Assembly (NCBI GenBank): GCA_023231475.1
Contig: JALJEE010001243.1
Location: 1-47,860 of the forward strand
Reading direction: 5' to 3'
Origin: Seison nebaliae
Taxonomy: Eukaryota > Rotifera > Pararotatoria > Seisonacea > Seisonidae
DNA: 47,860 bases
Shown here: in pieces, positions 1 to 11,055 of the stretch
How the letters are laid out: each line of letters starts with the position of its first letter
Numbering within the stretch: the first letter of the stretch is position 1
Position numbers and translations under genes: made by a program
The notes under the pieces: model-generated
What the model was told of the DNA's origin: nothing
Database searches by the model: none
The model's input: the letters and a program-made list of their open reading frames with translations, nothing else

Positions 1-888
1 TGTAGTTCCCCCAAAACTAATGCCACCAACGTTACCTCCATTAACCCCACTAGATTTCACTGAATAACTTCCAAGATTAGTTTGAGGAGACATTGAATAT
101 GAGGTACTGCGAACTGTTGACATCGATCCCATACCTCCCCAAACTAATAGAATATCACCATTTATGTCTTTTAATGTGTTTTCGTTTAAAATCATAGGTT
201 TCATTTTACCCCATTTCATTGTATCCAACTGATTTTCATCCAAGGTCCAAGGTCCACCTGATAACTCCCATTTTTCAAAATCTGCGTTATTCTTATATGA
301 TTCGTCGTCTAACACTTTGAAGGACGAAAGTAAACCATCTGAACCCGTAGAACTAAAATGACCCTTTAACATTTTGATCAACTTAGATTGGCCTACTTGA
401 GGGCTCATCATTGCCCCTAATGAACTCCAAATCATTGCAGAAGGTATGGTAATTATTGTTACTGATCCAGTGGGTTTGACCTGACTACTGCCAAATTGAT
501 TTCCATTTAATTGATACATGTCCATACCGTCCCAATTGATTCCACCTTTCAATAATTTGATCAATTCTTGTTTTCCCCAATTTCCCCATTTTCCTGATTT
601 TAACATGACTCCCGAATTTCCATTCAATCCAATTCCATTCTTAGTTTGGAACGTAAAACTGCTTCCTGTTGCGGATCCTTTTCCACTCATACTGCCCATA
701 CTACCACCACTGAGACTATATGCACCAAAACTTCCACCTCCTCCAAAGCCGCCCATGTCCATACTAGAATCTGAATTATCCAAGGTCCAGGAACTGAATC
801 CTTTGGGCCATTCTCCGAACTTTGACTTCATATCATCAACACTACTAAAACCACCTCCTTGAGATGACCAAGACTGTGATTTAGTCAT
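1..888 (-). CDS. Gly/Ser/Met/Trp-rich protein, 3'-truncated by window edge
   Basis: One reading frame stays open on the minus strand from an ATG at 888 to the window edge (296 codons, no stop), so the C-terminus is missing. I do not recognise the family. The protein is rich in Gly, Ser, Met and Trp, has no signal peptide in the part seen, and contains loosely repeated motifs: SWTLDNS and PWTLDEN, and ELIKLLKGG and SKLIKMLKGH, about 90-170 residues apart. This suggests a duplicated unit. Just upstream (889-905) lies TTTCATTATAG followed by GTTTTATG, a good 3' splice site. The ATG may therefore be the true start behind a 5'UTR intron, or simply an internal Met of a later exon. A structural or secreted matrix protein is possible, but that is a guess from composition only. 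Confidence 0.6.
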   Translation of the reverse strand, partial: MTKSQSWSSQGGGFSSVDDMKSKFGEWPKGFSSWTLDNSDSSMDMGGFGGGGSFGAYSLSGGSMGSMSGKGSATGSSFTFQTKNGIGLNGNSGVMLKSGKWGNWGKQELIKLLKGGINWDGMDMYQLNGNQFGSSQVKPTGSVTIITIPSAMIWSSLGAMMSPQVGQSKLIKMLKGHFSSTGSDGLLSSFKVLDDESYKNNADFEKWELSGGPWTLDENQLDTMKWGKMKPMILNENTLKDINGDILLVWGGMGSMSTVRSTSYSMSPQTNLGSYSVKSSGVNGGNVGGISFGGTT

Positions 889-893
889 AAAAC

Positions 894-1687
894 CTATAAT
901 GAAAATAGAAAATTTTTAATTTTGCAATGCCTATAACGTAATAACCATGGTTTTTCGAAACAAAGGTTGAAGTAAGAGTCCAACATAATAGAAGGAAATA
1001 AACTTTGAAACTCATGTTTGCAATAACATTAGCAAAAAATATCTGTATTTAAAGTGATTCACCTATAAACAAATTTAATTTTAATTAGAATATCGAACCG
1101 AGAAACAACAGTATATCTATTTCGTTTACTAATATATTTGTTGTACCAAGTGTATTTGTTAATGGTATTTTAATATAAATTTGTCTCCAACTTAACGTAC
1201 TGATTTTAGAAATGTATTTTCGAAAAATATATTGTTCGCTATTGTTCGCTTTATATGAAATATACACAAGGTCAACCTTTTTGAATTCGTTTCATGCTCA
1301 AAATAACGTTAGGATAGTTTAACAAACACAGATTCATGTGGAAGTATCTTGGTGGTACATATTAGAAAATTTATTAATTTAAGATTTTTCGCAATCACCG
1401 CGAAACAATAAATAAATTAATTAAGCACACCATGGATAAGTAAACGTAAACAATGTAAGTATTACGTAAAGGAATAAATGAGTTTTAGCAAGAGAGTTTT
1501 CAAATTTACTGCTATTCGATATTCAGAGTTCTCAAAGATATCGTTGCAAAATTCGGAGGAAACTATCGTAACTTAATGATTGATATAATACGAAGTTCCT
1601 TTTTTAAAACACCCACAACAATAAAATTGAAACTTCTTTGAATTCATGGAATGAATTCTTCCAACGAATGAATTTATTTTATCGTAA
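894..1687. other. AT-rich gap, no gene seen
   Basis: Upstream flank of the minus-strand gene at 1-888. It has short stops in all frames and no recognisable protein, RNA or repeat. It may hold 5'UTR exons or the promoter of that gene. Confidence 0.4.
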
Positions 1688-1844
1688 CCGGAATGTAGCC
1701 AAATTTTTTTAAAAAAAAACATTTGGAAGGTAGCCAAATCTTTGTTTTTCACTTGAAATGTAGCCAAATTTTTTTTCTTGACTTAGAACGTAGCCAAATC
1801 TCATATCTTCATTAGGAACTTAGCCAAATTTGGCTACATTCCGG
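1688..1844. repeat. 30-bp tandem repeat bracketed by a 19-bp perfect inverted repeat
   Basis: The core TAGCCAAAT occurs at 1696, 1731, 1761, 1791 and 1821, so the period is 35 then exactly 30, 30 and 30 nt. The first unit begins CCGGAATGTAGCCAAATTT (1688-1706). The block ends with its perfect reverse complement (1826-1844), so the last unit forms a TAGCCAAATTTGGCTA palindrome. It looks like a small foldback or MITE-type element with internal tandem repeats. No coding potential. Confidence 0.75.
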
Positions 1845-1984
1845 GAATCTATTTTATTGGTAATTTTATATTCCAGTCTATATTCTAATCATTGTTGTTT
1901 ATTTTCTGAACCCTTACACGAAGATTTGCGGGTCAAATTTTAAAAAAGTCGATGGGAGTAGTCTGAAGAAACGAGGAGATGTAA

Positions 1985-2076
1985 TTTCTCACGCGTGACA
2001 TTTCTTCCGCGGCCATTTCTCCTGCGCTCATTTTGTCGATCATTTTTTCCAATGGCCATTACTTTCGTGGTCATTA
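1985..2076. repeat. Degenerate GAAATGNCC-type short repeat
   Basis: Read on the minus strand, the segment holds a chain of imperfect units resembling GAAATGGCCGCGGAAG, such as AAATGACCACGAAAGT and AATGGCCATTGGAAAA. It is more GC-rich than its surroundings. A related pair, GAAATGACTGCAGGG and GAAATGTCACCTG, lies at 2835-2863. Probably a dispersed low-copy repeat. Confidence 0.5.
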
Positions 2077-2177
2077 TTAAATTTTACGCTGCTATTAGTA
2101 TAATAAGACTTGATTAAGAAGCCTCGTGAGCAATATAAGTATTACAGTATAAATCGAATATTGAAAGTTAACTTTTA

Positions 2178-2327
2178 ATGGAATTTGTAACTACGACGAA
2201 AGAACGGAAAGCGATGATAATGGATGGATATTTATATTATTTTCAAAGGTTGAACAAAGATGAAACGAGAGTCTATCATTGTCAATCAAAGACCATTAAC
2301 ACCATCAAAGATGTTCAACGAAGGTGA
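2178..2327 (+). pseudogene. Decayed FLYWCH-type zinc-finger fragment
   Basis: A 49-codon open frame begins ATG at 2178. It carries the FLYWCH pattern FV-T-x-K followed by DGYLYYF and, 10-15 residues later, VYHC. FLYWCH fingers are often found N-terminal to Mutator-like (MULE) transposases in invertebrates. The second Cys and the terminal His are not in the same frame: GCKLRDEP appears at about 2355-2380 after two stops. No transposase domain follows. I read this as a relic of a MULE-type element, with moderate doubt because only half of the finger is recognisable. Confidence 0.4.
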
Positions 2328-2663
2328 AACTAACAAGATAATGTAAGTGGAGTTGGCTGCAAACTAAGGGACGAACCAATAATATTTCGGAGAGTTTAAG
2401 TTCCGCCATTCAGAAGTTCCCACAATATCTCTATTTTCCATAAAGTGTCATTAGGCAACTTCATAAAATTTTCAAATATTAGGACCGAAGAAGATGCACA
2501 TAAAAAGAAAAAAAATGAGGAAGCGAAGAAAAAATAAGAAAAGTCGAAGCGATTAGCTATTTAGATAAAATTGGTACTGTTTTATCATTATATTTTTAAT
2601 GTCTTTCATGAATTATTCTTCTTTGGATTTAAAATAAAATTGTTATCAACTATAAAGATTGTA

Positions 2664-2798
2664 GGAAGTTATCCCCGATGTTTCTCTTTCCTAAAAAATA
2701 ATGAAAAAAAGGAAGCTATCCCCGATTTTTTTCAATGCCAAATCTAGTAATGAAGAGTGAAAGGTGCTTAGTAAAGAGAAACTTCGGGGATGCCTTCT
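2664..2798. repeat. Imperfect inverted repeat with an extra internal copy
   Basis: GGAAGTTATCCCCGATG (with TTTCTCTTT) at 2664-2689 is matched in reverse complement at 2773-2798 (about 21 of 26 positions). A third, direct copy (GGAAGCTATCCCCGATTTT) lies at 2711-2729. It resembles a short MITE or foldback remnant. Confidence 0.5.
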
Positions 2799-2863
2799 GT
2801 TTACCATTATAAATTATTATTATTCTTTCAGGGGTGAAATGACTGCAGGGGAAATGTCACCTG

Positions 2864-3467
2864 TAAGTGACTACCTCCGAAAAAACTGTTTGTAATTTAA
2901 AAAGTTTCTTAAAATGGAAAAAAAATAATGCATAATCTAACAGTAAGTTATATTCAGATATCCTTACATTGTTTTTATAAATAACATTTGAACGCAGGTT
3001 CCCATTTTATTCGTATTTTGTTCTCGAACCCTCTTTCCGAAAGTTTTACAAAACTTCTCAAATGAAAAGAAAAATGAATCAAATAATAATCGAACCTTTA
3101 TGAAACGCACTTTATAAAATGGTAGATAAATCACCAATGACGACAAAGAGTTCTCAAATCACTCTGTACCGGATAGCAGATGGTAAATGGTTCATCGGTA
3201 AATGGTTTCATATTATTTTCTTCTACTCAATATCCAATTGGGATTAAGAGATGGTTTTTGATGCGACTATAAATTATATGAATTTAAAATATTTAAGCTG
3301 AAAAATTAAGTTTCAAATCATAAAACTCCAACAAAACGTTGGCGAGCGATTGAAATTGTAAAACAATACGAAATTTTGATACCGCTTTATAAATGTTGGA
3401 GTCATTTAAAGATATATTTTAATAGTAAAGATTGTTTCGGAAATTTATAACAGTAAGTATAACGGAA
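2864..3467. other. AT-rich 5' flank of the CTP synthase gene
   Basis: No gene, RNA or clear repeat seen. It should contain the CTP synthase promoter, but I see no convincing TATA box. Confidence 0.35.
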
Positions 3468-5074
3468 ATGAAGTATATTCTTGTAACTGGTGGAGTGATT
3501 AGTGGAGTTGGAAAAGGAATAATTGCCAGTTCCATAGGAACATTATTAAAATGTCGAGGATGGAACGTGACAGTGATTAAGATTGATCCTTATATTAATT
3601 TGGATGCGGGAACATTTTCCCCGTTTGAACATGGTTTTGATTCATATCCATTCTTTTCAATTTCTACTTTTATCAAGGTGAGGTGTATGTATTGGATGAT
3701 GGAAGTGAAGTGGATTTGGATTTGGGAAATTATGAAAGATTTCTTGATATCGAATTGAAACGAGATAATAATATTACAACTGGAAAAATTTATCAGAAAG
3801 TAATTGATAAAGAACGAATGGGTGCATATTTGGGGAAAACGGTGCAGGTAATTCCACATATAACTGGTGAAATTCAAGATTGGGTTATTCGTGTGGCACA
3901 CGAATCTGTCGATCATAATAATTCTTCTAATCCAGATATTTGTCTAATTGAAGTTTATTATTTAATTCTCTTCAAATATATTAAATATCTCTTCATCGTT
4001 TCTTATTTTATAGTTAGGTGGAACGGTTGGTGATATCGAGAGTATGCCATTTATTGAAGCATTTCGACAATTTCAATTTCGAGTAAAAAGAGAAAATTTT
4101 TGTGTTGTTCACGTTTCTCTCATACCACAACCGAGCACTACTGGAGAACATAAAACTAAACCGACACAAATGAGTGTTCGCGAGATGAGAGGATTAGGTC
4201 TAACACCAGATATGGTTATTATTCATGAAATAATAAATTTTTCAAATTTTCTTTTAGATTATATGTCGTAGTCATACGATGGCACCGATGTCAACAAAAG
4301 ATAAAATATCTATGTTTTGTCACGTAGATGTAAATAATGTTGCCTTTTTTTTTTAAAATATATCTTTCTAATGAATTATCTTTTCCGTCCTATTAAGATT
4401 TTATCAGTTCCTGATGTTAATTGTGTTTATGAAGTGCCGGTATTGTTAGAATCTCAGAAAGTAGCACAATTTTTTGAAAAACGTCTCTCACTCAATTCGT
4501 CAGCAATGGATAATAGAGATTTGATAGATCAAACAATGACGATGTGGAAAGAATTGTCGAATCGACAACAAACTCTTACGAACATTGTCAATATTGGTCT
4601 AGTGGGAAAATATACCGTTCTAGGTGACTCATATATCAGCGTCATAAAATCACTTCAACTCTCTGCGATTTATTGCAAATATAAATTAAATTTAGAAGTT
4701 TCAAATTAAGTTGTCGAATTATTCATTGAGAATTAATCGATTTTTAGATGATTGAATCGACCGATCTTGAACCGGAAATGTTAACGGAAGATCCTGGAAA
4801 GTATGAGAAGGCTTGGAAACAGATCAAGTCTTGTACAGGAATAATTGTTCCTGGTGGTTTCGGTCAACGAGGTGTTGAAGGAAAAATTGCAGCGATTAAA
4901 TATGCAAGGAATAATGATGTTGCATTTTTAGGTATTTGTTTAGGAATGCAATGTGCTATTATTGAGTTTGGTAGAAATGAATTGAATTTATCTGATGCTA
5001 ATTCAACAGAATTCGATTCTCATACGAGAAATCCATTAGTTATTTTATTTTCTTTAACTACCATAATGATGATG

Positions 5075-5109
<35 letters not shown>

Positions 5110-5646
5110 TATTGTTATAAGATTATTGATATGCCAGAACATACGATTGAGAAGAAAGGTGGAACAATGAGATTGGGTAATCGAACAACAATTCTCAATA
5201 ATAAATCGAAAATTATTCGTTAGGAATTGTTAAGACATATCAAAATATTTTTCTTCTTTTTAGGAAGTTTATATAACAATCAAACGGAAATCCATGAGAG
5301 ACATCGACATCGTTATGAATTCAATCCGATTTATAGGTCAAGTTTTGAGAAGGAAAATTTTTTTTTTGTTGGTGAATCAACTGATGGAAATCGTATGGAG
5401 ATCTTCGAATATGATCGTCCGATAATCAAACATAATTTCTATGTAGGCGTTCAATATCATCCGGAATATTTAACTCGACCCGTCCATCCCTCAATGATTT
5501 ATGTCGGATTCATTTTGGGAGCAACTGGTGAATTAAATAAGTTTTTGATGAAAGATCGAACAATAATGAAACGTTTTGCATCGATTGATAATTGCATATC
5601 CAGATCATCAATAAAGAAAGATGACAAAGTCACGAGTACAGATTAA
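3468..5646 (+). CDS. CTPS1: CTP synthase (glutamine-hydrolysing)
   Basis: Makes CTP from UTP, ATP and glutamine in the cytosol, the last step of de novo pyrimidine nucleotide synthesis. Exons: 3468-3633, 3678-3952, 4014-4214, 4258-4338, 4398-4697, 4748-5038, 5122-5218, 5264-5646; 597 aa, against about 591 in human. The N-terminal synthetase domain opens [17 protein letters not shown], followed by [13 protein letters not shown] and [20 protein letters not shown]. The C-terminal class I glutamine amidotransferase domain has VPGGFGQRG, the nucleophile in FLGICLGMQ, and the His and Glu in [10 protein letters not shown]. Seven introns of 43-83 nt are fixed by family alignment. For intron 4, donor GTTGCC at 4339 gives exactly the family spacing between FCHV and VPDV, whereas the GTAAAT at 4330 would lose three residues. 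Intron 6 contains an (ATT)n microsatellite. The start was chosen because MKYIL is the conserved N-terminus; an in-frame ATG 36 nt upstream is not conserved. Confidence 0.95.
5070..5120. repeat. (ATT)n microsatellite in CTPS intron 6
   Basis: ATG/ATT triplets run through most of the 83-nt intron, ending just before the TTATAAG acceptor. The repeat makes this the longest intron of the gene. Confidence 0.85.
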
Positions 5647-7247
<1,601 letters not shown>

Positions 7248-8092
7248 TTTTTTCCCGTTTGATGATGACTTGTGAATTGATTAAATTATCATCGATGAAT
7301 CTATTTATTTATTATTCTCTTGTCTCATCCCATATTGATGAGATGACAAATATTCTATTCTTTCTAGTCGATCAGTATTTCATTTATGAGAACTTTATTC
7401 ATTCCCTTTATATTTCGATTAATCAATTTCTTTTCTTCTTTTCTTCCTACTTTTTTACAATCATTATTTCAATCATATTTCATCCAAATATTTCCATTTG
7501 AAAAACGACAAAGAGAAATACACAGAACAACTAAATGTCCAAAAAACTAATGAAGAATAAAGTTTTATTATTTTTCGATCAATTAAAAGTAAACGATCAA
7601 ATTCATTTGAATAGCTTCTTCCTTCAATCGAACTATTTTCCCCTTATATGTTTCTCCAATTATCTTTATTGTATAAAAAGTTAACAAAACTTATTTTTAA
7701 TTTCATACCTTCTTATTCCATTAATTCAAACCATTAAAATTAGTTATTTAATATTATTAATATTTAGAGAGATTAATAATTTATATTATATAATAAATTA
7801 TAAAATTAATGTATAATATTTAGAAAAATAAAATAAAAAATAATTGCTGATTGATTTTATAATAACATGTTTGTAATCTAATAATAATTATTAAACATTC
7901 GATTCATCTACTAATTGTAAGTTGTCATTTTAATAATTATGTTATTAGAAATATACCAGATAAGATAAAATAAATAAGACATGAAATATGTGAAATAGTG
8001 TTTGTTTTGGAAAGAAAAGACAATTATTTATCAGAAAAGAATGAATTGAAGAGAAAAGGTTTATAAATCAATTTCTTATTGTTTGACAGTAA
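7248..8092. other. AT-rich intergenic stretch
   Basis: Between RAB14 and the two-ORF TFIIE-alpha locus. Very AT-rich from about 7740 to 7990. I see no gene. The missing 5' exon of the ORF at 8093-8491 may lie in its right-hand part. Confidence 0.4.
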
Positions 8093-8491
8093 TTTCAACA
8101 TTTGAATTTGAAGCTTCTCCGAAATTTGATTGTTTTTAAAACGGCTTCCTTTCTTGACAATTTGAAAAAAGGAAAAAGATTTAATTTCCAAACTAATAAA
8201 GAAACAAAGAAATCGAATTCAAAAGAAGAAGGAAGAGAAATCATAAAGAAAGAAAAGGATGATGGACGATGCGTCGAATTAACAAATGAACAGAAAAAAG
8301 CGTTGGATATTTATCTCAAAGAGTATTCATCTTCGTCTTCGTCTTCGAAGAGACAAGAGGAAGGAGAGGATATAAAACCGTTGAAAGTGAATAAACGATT
8401 CGTTAAACGATTATTAGACACAACGGATCGATTGAATTCTACTAAAAGGATTTCTACTTCTCATTCTAATCGATCCAATCGGAAGAAATGA
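8093..8491 (+). CDS. Lys-rich ORF overlapping the TFIIE-alpha start; start unresolved
   Basis: The frame is open from 8093 to the TGA at 8489-8491 (up to 132 codons) but contains no ATG, so its first exon must lie upstream, behind a splice. A plausible junction is the acceptor GAAG ending at 8113, continuing with CTT at 8114. The protein is basic and hydrophilic, with a Lys-rich N-terminal half, the segment VELTNEQKKALDIYLKEY, a run of seven Ser (TCG/TCT/TCA-type), and VNKRFVKRLLDTTDRLN near the C-terminus. I do not recognise it. Its TGA overlaps the ATG of the TFIIE-alpha ORF as ATGA. Length and conserved-looking helices suggest a real protein, but it could instead be untranslated leader. 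Confidence 0.45.
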   Translation, partial: FQHLNLKLLRNLIVFKTASFLDNLKKGKRFNFQTNKETKKSNSKEEGREIIKKEKDDGRCVELTNEQKKALDIYLKEYSSSSSSSKRQEEGEDIKPLKVNKRFVKRLLDTTDRLNSTKRISTSHSNRSNRKK

Positions 8492-10740
8492 CGACAAATG
8501 GATTTTTAGATGTGTTAGAGTCGATTAATAATGAGGATGAACATTTATTTGTTGATCGTACAGAAGAGGAGGAGAAAAAAGAAGAAATGACATTATTGAA
8601 AAATGGAATTCCCAATGTGTTCGCTAGTCTCATTCGAGATTTGGTTCATTCTTTATTCTCTTGGGATTATGTGATTGTTATAAATTCTCTTATGTTACTC
8701 GTTTGTGCATCATCATCCGCTCTTTGTAATGTCCTCCAATATGAAGATCGTTTTATTCGACAAATCTTAAAAGATTTGATGAAAGAAGGTTTCTTGAAAG
8801 AAATTCCATTCACTTATAAACCTGTACTTCGACCAGGCGAACAACCTCAACGTCCTAAACAAGTTCCTCATTATTATATCGATTATGCATATGTTCTTCG
8901 CGTTATTCGATATAAATTGGAAAAAATAAGAAAAGAATTGGAACATTTGGAATCATCACATGAAATTCGTCGTTCAAATTATCGTTGTAGTAAATGTGGA
9001 AAAGAATATTCGGATATGGATATTCCGACATTACTCTCAGCTGGTACTGACGATGCAACGGAAGATAATTTGTTAAATTGTTTACATTGTAATGGATTGG
9101 TGATTGAAGAGGATAAAGTTGAACAATTCTTAAAAAATCATAAAAACTGTAAACCGATTTACAGTTTCTCTTCTTATGTAGGCGATATTTTCGATGAAGA
9201 TAAAGATAAGGATGATGAGGAAGATAATGATTTAGATGATGATAATGATGAAGATGAAAGTGAGAATAATCAACCAAAAACATTAAATGCGAGAGAGAAA
9301 CTCGAATTGTTTAATTCTCAATTCGATGGAATTTTTGAACGATTGTCAATCATTGAAAATATTCAAATTGCAGATCATCTTCGCGATCCACAACCTGCTC
9401 CATTATTCGGTAATGTCAATCCGATGACTGGTGTCCGTTATGACGATGAGGAGGATGCGGAGAAAAAACATGAACAAACTTTAACGAAATCGAGTGCTCA
9501 TGATAATTATCGTCAATTGCGGAAAGATAACGGTTCGTCATCTCAACATGGTGGTAGTGGTTCAGGAAAAGATGGACAATGGAGTGGAGATGCAACGAAG
9601 AATAAAGGAACTTCATTAGGTGCTCAATGTAATGTGATTGGAACTGATTATCAGAAGATGCAACGACATGCAAATATGTCAGGAATTTCTATCATTTTCC
9701 ATAATGACGATGAAGAAGAATCGAGTCATGATATAAATTTATCATCAAAAAATGTTTCCATCAAATTTCTAGATATGCAACGACATGATCTTTCTTCACC
9801 ATTACCTTCTGGTTCGAATACATCAAATAATTCATCATCAAAAAAACAAAATAATTCGAGTAACAGTGAATTGAAATTACAATTATCAGAATTGAATCAA
9901 AAACAATATAGTGAATTAATGAGAATTCGAAGAAAATTGACATTGAGTCACATCACTGAAACGTTGTTAGTGTCGAATGAGATTGAAAAAGATGGAAGTG
10001 ACATCGAAATGAAAGAGACGAAAGAGAAAGAAGAGAAGAAGGAATATAAGAATAATGGAATTCCTTTAGATTTGGAATTGGCTGTAGCAACGAATGCAAT
10101 TCAAAATGAATTTGGAGGAAATCAAATTGATTCTCAAAAAAATTATTATCAAAATGAAATTATGATGAATGAACGAATTCCATATAATATAAATCAACAA
10201 CACCAACAACAACAACAGTCTCAAGGATATATGATGGATCAATATCAAAATCAAAATAATAATTTTCCTGATCAAAATTATCATCAACAAATGAATTATC
10301 AACAACAACAACAACAATATGAGATGATGAATCAAAGAAATCATTATAATCAGAATCCTCAATCACCATCATTTTATCATCAACAGCAACAACAACAGCA
10401 ACAACAACAACAATATCAACAAAATCTGAATAATGCTCAACTTCGACAAACGAATGTTCCGTTACATCAATCGAGAAGTGAAAGTTCTTTATTGAATAAG
10501 AGTTATATGCAGAACGTTCCAGTACATCAACATTATGATATGAATTATCATCGTAGTCAACAAGAACAAAAACATATGATGAATTCTGTCAATTCAATCG
10601 ATTTCACTTTTCTCAAAAGTACAAAATTGAAGGATGCCATACAAACGTTCAAATTACATGATCTCCTACATTATTTGCGTTTATATCAGTTGAAAGTATC
10701 TGACGGTTTAGAATATTTGGGATCTGTTAGAGAACAATAA
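8488..10740 (+). CDS. GTF2E1: Transcription initiation factor IIE subunit alpha
   Basis: TFIIE-alpha recruits and stimulates TFIIH at RNA polymerase II promoters in the nucleus. An uninterrupted 750-aa frame. Residues about 40-105 match the winged helix (IPNVFASLIRDLVHSLF, then RFIRQILKDLMKEGFLKE). A HYYIDYAYVLRVIRYKLEKI helix follows, and then a zinc ribbon with Cys at 167, 170, 198 and 201 (YRCSKC and LLNCLHC). An acidic tract (about 233-258) and FNSQFDGIFERL with RDPQPAP complete the family core. The rest, about residues 330-750, is Asn/Gln/Ser-rich with several poly-Q runs, making the protein much longer than human (439 aa). The ATG overlaps the stop of an upstream ORF by 4 nt, so the transcript may be dicistronic. 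No intron. Confidence 0.88.
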   Translation: MTTNGFLDVLESINNEDEHLFVDRTEEEEKKEEMTLLKNGIPNVFASLIRDLVHSLFSWDYVIVINSLMLLVCASSSALCNVLQYEDRFIRQILKDLMKEGFLKEIPFTYKPVLRPGEQPQRPKQVPHYYIDYAYVLRVIRYKLEKIRKELEHLESSHEIRRSNYRCSKCGKEYSDMDIPTLLSAGTDDATEDNLLNCLHCNGLVIEEDKVEQFLKNHKNCKPIYSFSSYVGDIFDEDKDKDDEEDNDLDDDNDEDESENNQPKTLNAREKLELFNSQFDGIFERLSIIENIQIADHLRDPQPAPLFGNVNPMTGVRYDDEEDAEKKHEQTLTKSSAHDNYRQLRKDNGSSSQHGGSGSGKDGQWSGDATKNKGTSLGAQCNVIGTDYQKMQRHANMSGISIIFHNDDEEESSHDINLSSKNVSIKFLDMQRHDLSSPLPSGSNTSNNSSSKKQNNSSNSELKLQLSELNQKQYSELMRIRRKLTLSHITETLLVSNEIEKDGSDIEMKETKEKEEKKEYKNNGIPLDLELAVATNAIQNEFGGNQIDSQKNYYQNEIMMNERIPYNINQQHQQQQQSQGYMMDQYQNQNNNFPDQNYHQQMNYQQQQQQYEMMNQRNHYNQNPQSPSFYHQQQQQQQQQQQYQQNLNNAQLRQTNVPLHQSRSESSLLNKSYMQNVPVHQHYDMNYHRSQQEQKHMMNSVNSIDFTFLKSTKLKDAIQTFKLHDLLHYLRLYQLKVSDGLEYLGSVREQ
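10192..10425 (+). repeat. Poly-Q (CAA/CAG) tracts inside TFIIE-alpha
   Basis: Clustered CAA/CAG runs at about 10195-10220, 10288-10318 and 10380-10425 encode poly-Gln. The reading frame is preserved, so they are coding repeats likely to vary in length. Confidence 0.85.
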
Positions 10741-11055
10741 ACTATCTGATTTATATATATTCTATATTATTCTTAATCGTTTTTTATTCTCATTTCCACC
10801 ATCAATTCTTTTTTTTAATAATTCTAATTATTTCGGCTCATTTAATTCCAGTTTCATTTGCCATGAACATTTATACATAAATAAATTTATCATTTATTTC
10901 TCAGCCTCTCTTTCATCTTTTCAATTTAACAATTTGAAATTTAGAAAATAATTTAAATCTACAATTATTAATTTTGTTTACATAATTGACATAGCAACGG
11001 ATGTAATTTTATTTGATAATTCAATTTTCCACCGTTCAAGATCTGTTAAGAAGTC
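10741..11055. other. Intergenic, AT-rich
   Basis: 3' flank of TFIIE-alpha and 5' flank of TTC29. Nothing recognisable beyond AT-rich sequence. Confidence 0.4.

Noticed and set aside
4330-4397. CTPS intron 4 starting at GTAAAT (4330)
   Set aside because: It loses three residues relative to the family spacing between FCHV and VPDV; donor GTTGCC at 4339 restores it exactly.
8903-10372. Minus-strand frames with long His, Ile, Leu or Val runs
   Set aside because: Antisense shadows of the Asn/Gln/Asp-rich TFIIE-alpha coding sequence.
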